From positions 57,951,578 through 58,015,577 of the forward strand of contig NW_019211456.1 of the NCBI RefSeq assembly GCF_002443255.2: 64,000 nt of DNA, written 5' to 3'. Source of the DNA: Varroa destructor. Taxonomy: Eukaryota > Arthropoda > Arachnida > Mesostigmata > Varroidae. A program made the position numbers and the translations under genes. Shown piece by piece: positions 60,401 to 64,000 of this stretch. Position 1 is the first letter of the stretch. Each line of letters begins with the position of its first letter. The notes under the pieces were generated by a model. The model saw nothing but the letters and a program-made list of their open reading frames with translations, was not told the origin of the DNA and made no database searches.

Positions 60401-63085
60401 ATAACGAGACAACTCCTACTTAACAAATAAAGCTTAACAACTCTAGCACACTAACGAGACTACAGAAAGTTCGCCTCCGAATTTACCAAGTTAACTGACG
60501 ACTTCCTTACTATATCCGTCGATACGCAAATTTTCATGCTTTATTGAAAAAAAGGCGGAAGAGAACACTTGTTTGACATGCGGACATCTTAACTACTTCT
60601 TCTTTACTACTTTGCATCTTCTTATAATGACGAACCACTCCTCTACCATTTATAAGATTACTCGCTCGTTATTAAATACAATATAAGTAATTGCTATGGT
60701 CATTAGTGCTATAGCTTACACCGTTCAGTTATGGTCATGAGTACACATTTACCAACACAACACGTGCGAAAGTTTAAATGAAAAAAAATTGCAGCATCAG
60801 TAAGCGAAAAAAGTTTAAATAGTTTATCATTTAAATCAGTTCAAGTCATTCAAAATACATCTACGTATGAAGTACTTAGAATTTAACTTAGACTAACTTT
60901 TACATTACATCACGTTTGGCTTTTGCAGCACTAGAACTAAGAAGCACTGCCCTTTAGCCTAGCTAATTTTCATCCCTAAGTAGAATGGTAGTATAAAAAT
61001 AAAAATTGCAAACTATATATATATATTTGAATTTGACCTTTCGCTGTTTTTGCCTCTTTTACTTCAAGTTTCAGTGTAGTAGCCAAAATTAACAACACGT
61101 AAGCAGACAGATACATTGTTTGATATGCAAATGGCATGTATGTGTTACACGCATGGGCTACATGTCGCCAGCCGCTAACCTGAATAGATACTTTTATTTA
61201 TTCATTAAGTCTGACTTTGTTGTAACGAGGTGTTCAGAAAATATTGGTGATGGACACATACCTGAAAACAATGTTCTCCAAAGTAGCCTTCAGGACAAAC
61301 CTGTTGACAACGGCTACCTGTCCATCCATGGGGACACATGCAGGCTCCATCTGTTGCACGACACTGGCCACCGTTTACACATGAACATCTATAAACGTTT
61401 CAAATGCAATTACATTAAGAAAATGACCTGATACCTTATTGATCGAACGACGTTTTGAACTTTATTTCTTAGAAGCATATATATAAAATGAGTCCATTTG
61501 TAGAAGACGTTCTGATGTAAGGACTGTTGTATATGAATTACTTTTTAGTACAGTTGAAACCGTATGTTCCGTGGGGGCAGGCTTCAGCACAACGGGGGCC
61601 CTTCCAACCGGGGAGACAAAAGCATGAGCCTGTTTGAGGGTCGCATTCACCTCCGTGAAAACACTGACAACGCTCGCTGCAGTTAGCACCCCAGAAGTCC
61701 GGGGAACACGCTGCAATTATGAGGTCACGTTAAAAAATTAGGTAATTTTTCATATTTGAGAAGTATCGTATCTAATTTGTACATAGCTTAGGAAGGATTT
61801 ACAAGCCCTTATAAATCTAGAGTTAATACCAGAGCATTACCATGGGTGTACTTCCGACAATTTCGAAATATTTCCTGTTTGCTAGTGCTGAAACACCCAA
61901 ATTGGGCTTGCAGTGTTCATGACACTTCCGTATGTCAAAGGATGCTCTTTGGCAAATTGTCAAGACGTTATTTGCAAAAAGCTCGTAATAGCAAAAGTTA
62001 AGGCAATAATAGAATGTCATTAATTAGCAAATGTCCTGTATATATCTAAGTTGTTTAAATTCCCTTCTACCAACAACGTAGTACCCTTATTGTATGTTAC
62101 ATAAATCAATGAATAAAAATTTGAAAGTCGTCAGAGCACAAACGCAAATATACTTCCAACGCCTTCCCGGTTATACGCTTTGGGCGGGTACTGATAAAAA
62201 TGGTTTATTTTATCTAGTCGTATGAAAAACTAATTCACAGACGACTGTGGCCCGAGGCACATATGTCAGATATACAAAGAGCCCTGATTTAGAGAAACGT
62301 GGAAGCGCAAAGTTTCGGGCGGATAGGTGACCTCGCACCGAAGAGATTCGGATGAATTATGCAGATGACGGGATGCATGTAGGTTGGCTCTTACTGGAAA
62401 GACAGTCTGCACCTTCAATGTCGATTGAACTACACTAAAAGAGAAAACAATATTCGATATTTGATTCCAGTCCAACAAATGAGCTCGGATCAACACAGAC
62501 GAAAAAAATCCGGATTTTAGAGCAAAGGGTAAAATCAATACGTTCCGGGCAAACATTCTGTATTTGAAAGATTTATTCAGTAAAACTATACAATGAGCTA
62601 ATTTTATTAATGAATTTCTTTACGTTGTGAGAGAGCAAAACTCGATATGTAAACAATTAACCTCAGTGCAACACTTGACCATCGCTAAAAAGAAAACCAG
62701 CTCAACAAAGAATACGTGCGCGCAGTTGCCATTCAGAAGAAAAGCTGAATAAGGAATATGTGATTGTGGCCATAAAGGGATATTATGTAATACACGTTTT
62801 TGCATTTCAAATGTTAGCAAAATCGCTGAAAGTGGAAAAGGCCTTTAACAACCGTGAGTCAGCCAGATTCCTTGCCCGCCAACTAATCAGAACAAACAAA
62901 TCAAACCACCTCCGTATAGGTCGACAATGATTACTGCAATTCATACTTACTCTTTGAACACGTTAATCCAGTCCATCCGGATCGACATGAGCATGAGCCC
63001 GTTACCGAATCGCATAGGCTAAGAGCATTCTCACAGCGAGGACACTGTTGCTTGCACCCCAGGCCAAAGTATCCTTGAGAGCACC
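51331..63085 (-). CDS. Draper/CED-1/MEGF10-like engulfment receptor, 3' half (nine exons, 5' end outside window)
   Basis: Family members are single-pass plasma-membrane receptors on phagocytes and glia that recognise apoptotic cells and debris and signal through PTB adaptors (CED-6/GULP) and Src/Syk-type kinases. Reading the minus strand gives exons 63085-62951, 61710-61542, 61388-61262, 58523-58373, 56447-56266, 55927-55777, 53227-52964 (or 52970), 52017-51793 and 51419-51331. Donor/acceptor phases run 1, 2, 0, 1, 0, 1, 1, 1 and match at every junction. The order is four cysteine-rich EGF/laminin-EGF-like repeats, a hydrophobic membrane segment followed by three arginines, and a tail of about 250 residues with several tyrosine motifs. 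The signal peptide, EMI domain and earlier EGF repeats of the family would lie past base 64000. The juxtamembrane sequence ([12 protein letters not shown], then a His-His-Leu-Asp-Asn segment) resembles Draper more than other EGF receptors as I remember them. Family assignment is firm; strict orthology is inferred. Confidence 0.88.
51420..51792 (-). other. Receptor intron H-I
   Basis: A 373-base AT-rich intron with a TA array and a T run before the acceptor; no coding signal. Confidence 0.68.
51457..51476. repeat. (TA)n microsatellite in receptor intron
   Basis: About ten TA units, some 40 bases upstream of the terminal receptor exon on the minus strand. Confidence 0.93.
51793..52017 (-). CDS. 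Receptor exon H: cytoplasmic tail with ITAM-like motif
   Basis: This 225-base exon starts in phase 1 after TTTTTACAG and ends in phase 1 at GATG/GTAAGA. Near its start it encodes Asn-Ile-Tyr-Gln-Ser-Ile, and twelve residues after that Ile comes Tyr-Cys-Glu-Val. This is close to the ITAM known in Draper. The rest is acidic and Ser-rich with no domain. If the donor is not used, reading continues eight codons to a TGA. Confidence 0.83.
52018..52963 (-). other. Receptor intron G-H
   Basis: AT-rich, with TTTAA-type repeats at 52890-52945. The opposite strand has a 90-codon ATG frame at 52408-52680 that I do not recognise. Confidence 0.75.
52964..53227 (-). CDS. Receptor exon G: cytoplasmic tail with YATM motif
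   Basis: The exon starts in phase 1 after CTTTACAG. It encodes [19 protein letters not shown], then a Gln-rich run and a Gly/Ser/Lys-rich low-complexity stretch. Tyr-Ala-Thr-Met fits the YxxM consensus for PI3-kinase SH2 domains, although binding is not shown. Two GT donors six bases apart (after 52970 and after 52964) both leave phase 1, so either could be used, with a two-residue difference in the product. Confidence 0.82.
53228..55776 (-). other. Receptor intron F-G
   Basis: A 2.5-kb intron. The plus strand at 53830-54425 reads like broken protein (a hydrophobic [20 protein letters not shown], then [20 protein letters not shown]) with several stops; it may be an old insertion or chance. 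Confidence 0.72.
55777..55927 (-). CDS. Receptor exon F: cytoplasmic tail
   Basis: This 151-base exon starts in phase 0 after ATATTTAG and ends in phase 1 at TCAG/GTATTT. It encodes about 50 Ser/Asn-rich residues with no tyrosine and no recognised domain. It is supported by full openness in the required frame and by phase agreement on both sides. Confidence 0.78.
56266..56447 (-). CDS. Receptor exon E: transmembrane segment and juxtamembrane tail
   Basis: I place the acceptor at CCCATTGCAG/GG because it gives the phase 1 that exon D needs; another AG 31 bases upstream would not fit. The exon encodes about 22 hydrophobic residues ([20 protein letters not shown]), then Tyr-Tyr and a triple-arginine stop-transfer signal. 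A conserved-looking juxtamembrane stretch ([12 protein letters not shown]) follows. The exon ends in phase 0 at CAG/GTAATT. At the position where Draper proteins carry the NPxY adaptor site, this one reads Asn-Ser-Thr-Tyr. Confidence 0.87.
56448..58372 (-). other. Receptor intron D-E, including the assembly gap
   Basis: AT-rich intron of about 1.9 kb, true length unknown because of the N run. No further exon was seen. Confidence 0.72.
58127..58226. other. Assembly gap (100 N)
   Basis: Exactly 100 unknown bases, the usual size for a gap of unknown length, fall in the receptor intron between exons D and E. TA-rich sequence starts on its right side, suggesting a microsatellite or repeat that failed to assemble. 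Confidence 0.99.
58373..58523 (-). CDS. Receptor exon D: last EGF-like repeat and membrane-proximal linker
   Basis: This 151-base exon starts in phase 0 after TTTTAG and ends in phase 1 at CAGG/GTTTGT. It encodes [13 protein letters not shown] and [12 protein letters not shown], the last EGF-like unit before the membrane. A cysteine-free linker of about 24 residues follows. The intron after it carries the assembly gap. The donor phase matches the membrane exon on the far side, so no missing exon is required, although one cannot be excluded. Confidence 0.85.
58524..61261 (-). other. Receptor intron C-D, hosting the mariner remnant
   Basis: A 2.7-kb intron. Beyond the transposon, a short TTAG-rich stretch near 60075-60095 is the only repeat seen. 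Confidence 0.8.
58708..59650 (+). mobile_element. Degenerate mariner (Tc1/mariner superfamily) transposon, cecropia/mellifera-like
   Basis: Translated pieces in shifting frames match mariner transposase from memory of the family. They include an N-terminal [20 protein letters not shown] followed by [10 protein letters not shown], a middle [12 protein letters not shown], and a C-terminal [31 protein letters not shown] and [11 protein letters not shown]. Several stops and frameshifts separate them, and part of the central catalytic region is missing. The catalytic Asp of the HDN motif is replaced by His (TAT CAC AAC at 59311), while the later Asp after SPDLAP is kept. AGGTCTGGTGTATAAGAAC at 58708 may be the left terminal repeat; no matching right repeat was found. 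It sits in a receptor intron in antisense orientation and is clearly inactive. Confidence 0.85.
61262..61388 (-). CDS. Receptor exon C: EGF-like repeat
   Basis: This 127-base exon enters in phase 2 after CGTTTATAG and ends in phase 0 at CAG/GTATGT. It encodes [21 protein letters not shown] and [10 protein letters not shown]. The repeat straddles the splice site and is completed by exon D, with Cys-Phe-Gln joining Ala-Cys-Lys-Cys, which is how EGF units are usually split in this family. Confidence 0.88.
61542..61710 (-). CDS. Receptor exon B: EGF-like repeat
   Basis: This 169-base exon enters in phase 1 after AATTGCAG and leaves in phase 2 at AAAAA/GTAATT. It carries the pattern [34 protein letters not shown] and [10 protein letters not shown]. 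This is the MEGF-type spacing of laminin-EGF units. An in-frame GTACTA a few bases upstream could also be read as a donor, but only GTAATT keeps the phase of the next exon. Confidence 0.88.
61711..62950 (-). other. Receptor intron A-B
   Basis: A 1.24-kb intron. The open frame at 62556-62266 on the same strand lacks EGF cysteine spacing and is not an exon. Confidence 0.8.
62951..63085 (-). CDS. Receptor exon A: EGF-like repeat
   Basis: This 135-base exon enters and leaves in phase 1. The acceptor is TTTAG/GG and the donor is A/GTAAGT. It encodes one EGF/laminin-EGF-like unit starting with a Gly-Cys-Ser-Gln-Gly-Tyr-Phe-Gly motif. It has eight cysteines and the typical [12 protein letters not shown] ending. 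It is the most 5' exon visible; no further EGF coding was seen between it and base 64000. Confidence 0.88.
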
Positions 63086-64000
63086 CTAAAGTAAGAGAAC
63101 TATTGACTAGATATGATTAAGTAATAGTATGTGTTTCACACGGAGCTGCATTTACCCGTTGGAGAACCCATTGCCAATATAAAAACGGTTCTTCTAACTA
63201 CCTCTTCATGGTCATTTTGATTAAGGGTCGATATTTAGTTTTCACACAAGAACGTTCATTAGAAGGCGGCAAATAATACGCATGGGCTTAAAAGGCGCGC
63301 ACAAGTGACTCATGTCTGTGCTACACATACCATATCAAAAAAAAAAAACACAAGTTTACGAAGAAACCAGTTGGTAACGTAATATTTTTTAGTATATAAT
63401 ATTATGTTTCGCTATGCGACTTTAAGGTTCTCCTTGTTTACACAGATAGTTGGTTTGATAGTAGAGCTTTTTTAATCAATTACGTATTCGTCGTCTTAGC
63501 TCGTAAATACAGTGCAGCATAGACATTTTAATCTGTCTAAGTTTTAAAGCATTACCTATATATTTAGTGTCAAGGTATAATTATACCTTAAACCAGATAT
63601 TAGGTCTATGTGAAAAGAAGAATAAAATTTGATATTTCGACAGTAAGATGAGCATGAATTTAGGTCTCATAAAGTATGCTGTCATCTTACGGATATAGTT
63701 AGAAGAACTGAGCCCCTTCGTTCAGCACAGAAAACTTCGTCAAAGTTTGGGACGAAAATGAGCGTCAGATATGACCATCGTCGACTATCATATGGCCGCA
63801 TTTAAGTGCTTAATCCAAAATGTATCATCATGAAGCGTAATAGCCGGGGGGTGGTGCCCAGGATGACTTTTTCAAATGCGAAAAAATCTGCATTTAAAGC
63901 AGTATGGCAAATTGTTCAATCCCTTTTTATTAAAAAAAAAAATTATTGAAGCCAATTGTGAATTAGGCACTATGAATGAATTCCCGCAATCGACAGCGAT
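63086..64000 (-). other. Receptor intron upstream of exon A
   Basis: There is no EGF-like coding on the minus strand in these 915 bases, so the preceding exon is outside the window. The stretch includes poly-A runs at about 63338 and 63930. Confidence 0.75.

Noticed and set aside
62266..62556. 96-codon minus-strand frame in receptor intron A-B
   Set aside because: Lacks EGF cysteine spacing and has no phase-consistent splice sites with the neighbouring exons.
1..64000. CRISPR arrays, bacterial operons, rRNA or intact tRNA genes
   Set aside because: None found; the repeats are microsatellites and the gene structure is eukaryotic.

Overview
This window is eukaryotic nuclear DNA, most likely from an arthropod. 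It is AT-rich and gene-poor, with long introns bounded by GT/AG, many microsatellites, one degraded mariner transposon and a 100-base N gap. There are no operons, ribosome binding sites or other bacterial signals. The large introns and low gene density would suit a parasitiform mite or tick, but nothing in the sequence proves that. Most open frames here are 60-150 codon chance frames.

The one gene I can identify with confidence is on the minus strand at the right end (about 51.3-63.1 kb). It is the 3' half of a Draper/CED-1/MEGF10-type engulfment receptor. Nine coding exons can be read: four encode EGF/laminin-EGF-like repeats, one the transmembrane segment, and four a cytoplasmic tail rich in tyrosine motifs. 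All eight junctions agree in phase and the last exon ends in a stop codon. The 5' part (signal peptide, EMI domain, earlier EGF repeats) lies beyond base 64000. A decayed mariner copy sits in antisense orientation inside one intron (about 58.7-59.65 kb). The N gap lies in the next intron downstream in the gene.

A second, unidentified gene end is on the plus strand at 34.19-34.90 kb. It has three exon-like segments ending in a stop codon and may be intact or slightly decayed. A 79-codon open segment with a hydrophobic stretch at 27.6-27.9 kb is a much weaker candidate.

The rest (1-27.6, 28-34, 35-51 kb) looks intergenic or intronic. It holds simple repeats, two sequences with tRNA-type A and B boxes (735-801 plus, 36672-36735 minus), two strong inverted repeats (10660-10700, 18120-18163), and a GC/CpG-rich stretch at 37.25-38.85 kb that may be a promoter or first-exon region. 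No CRISPR array, rRNA or intact tRNA was seen.
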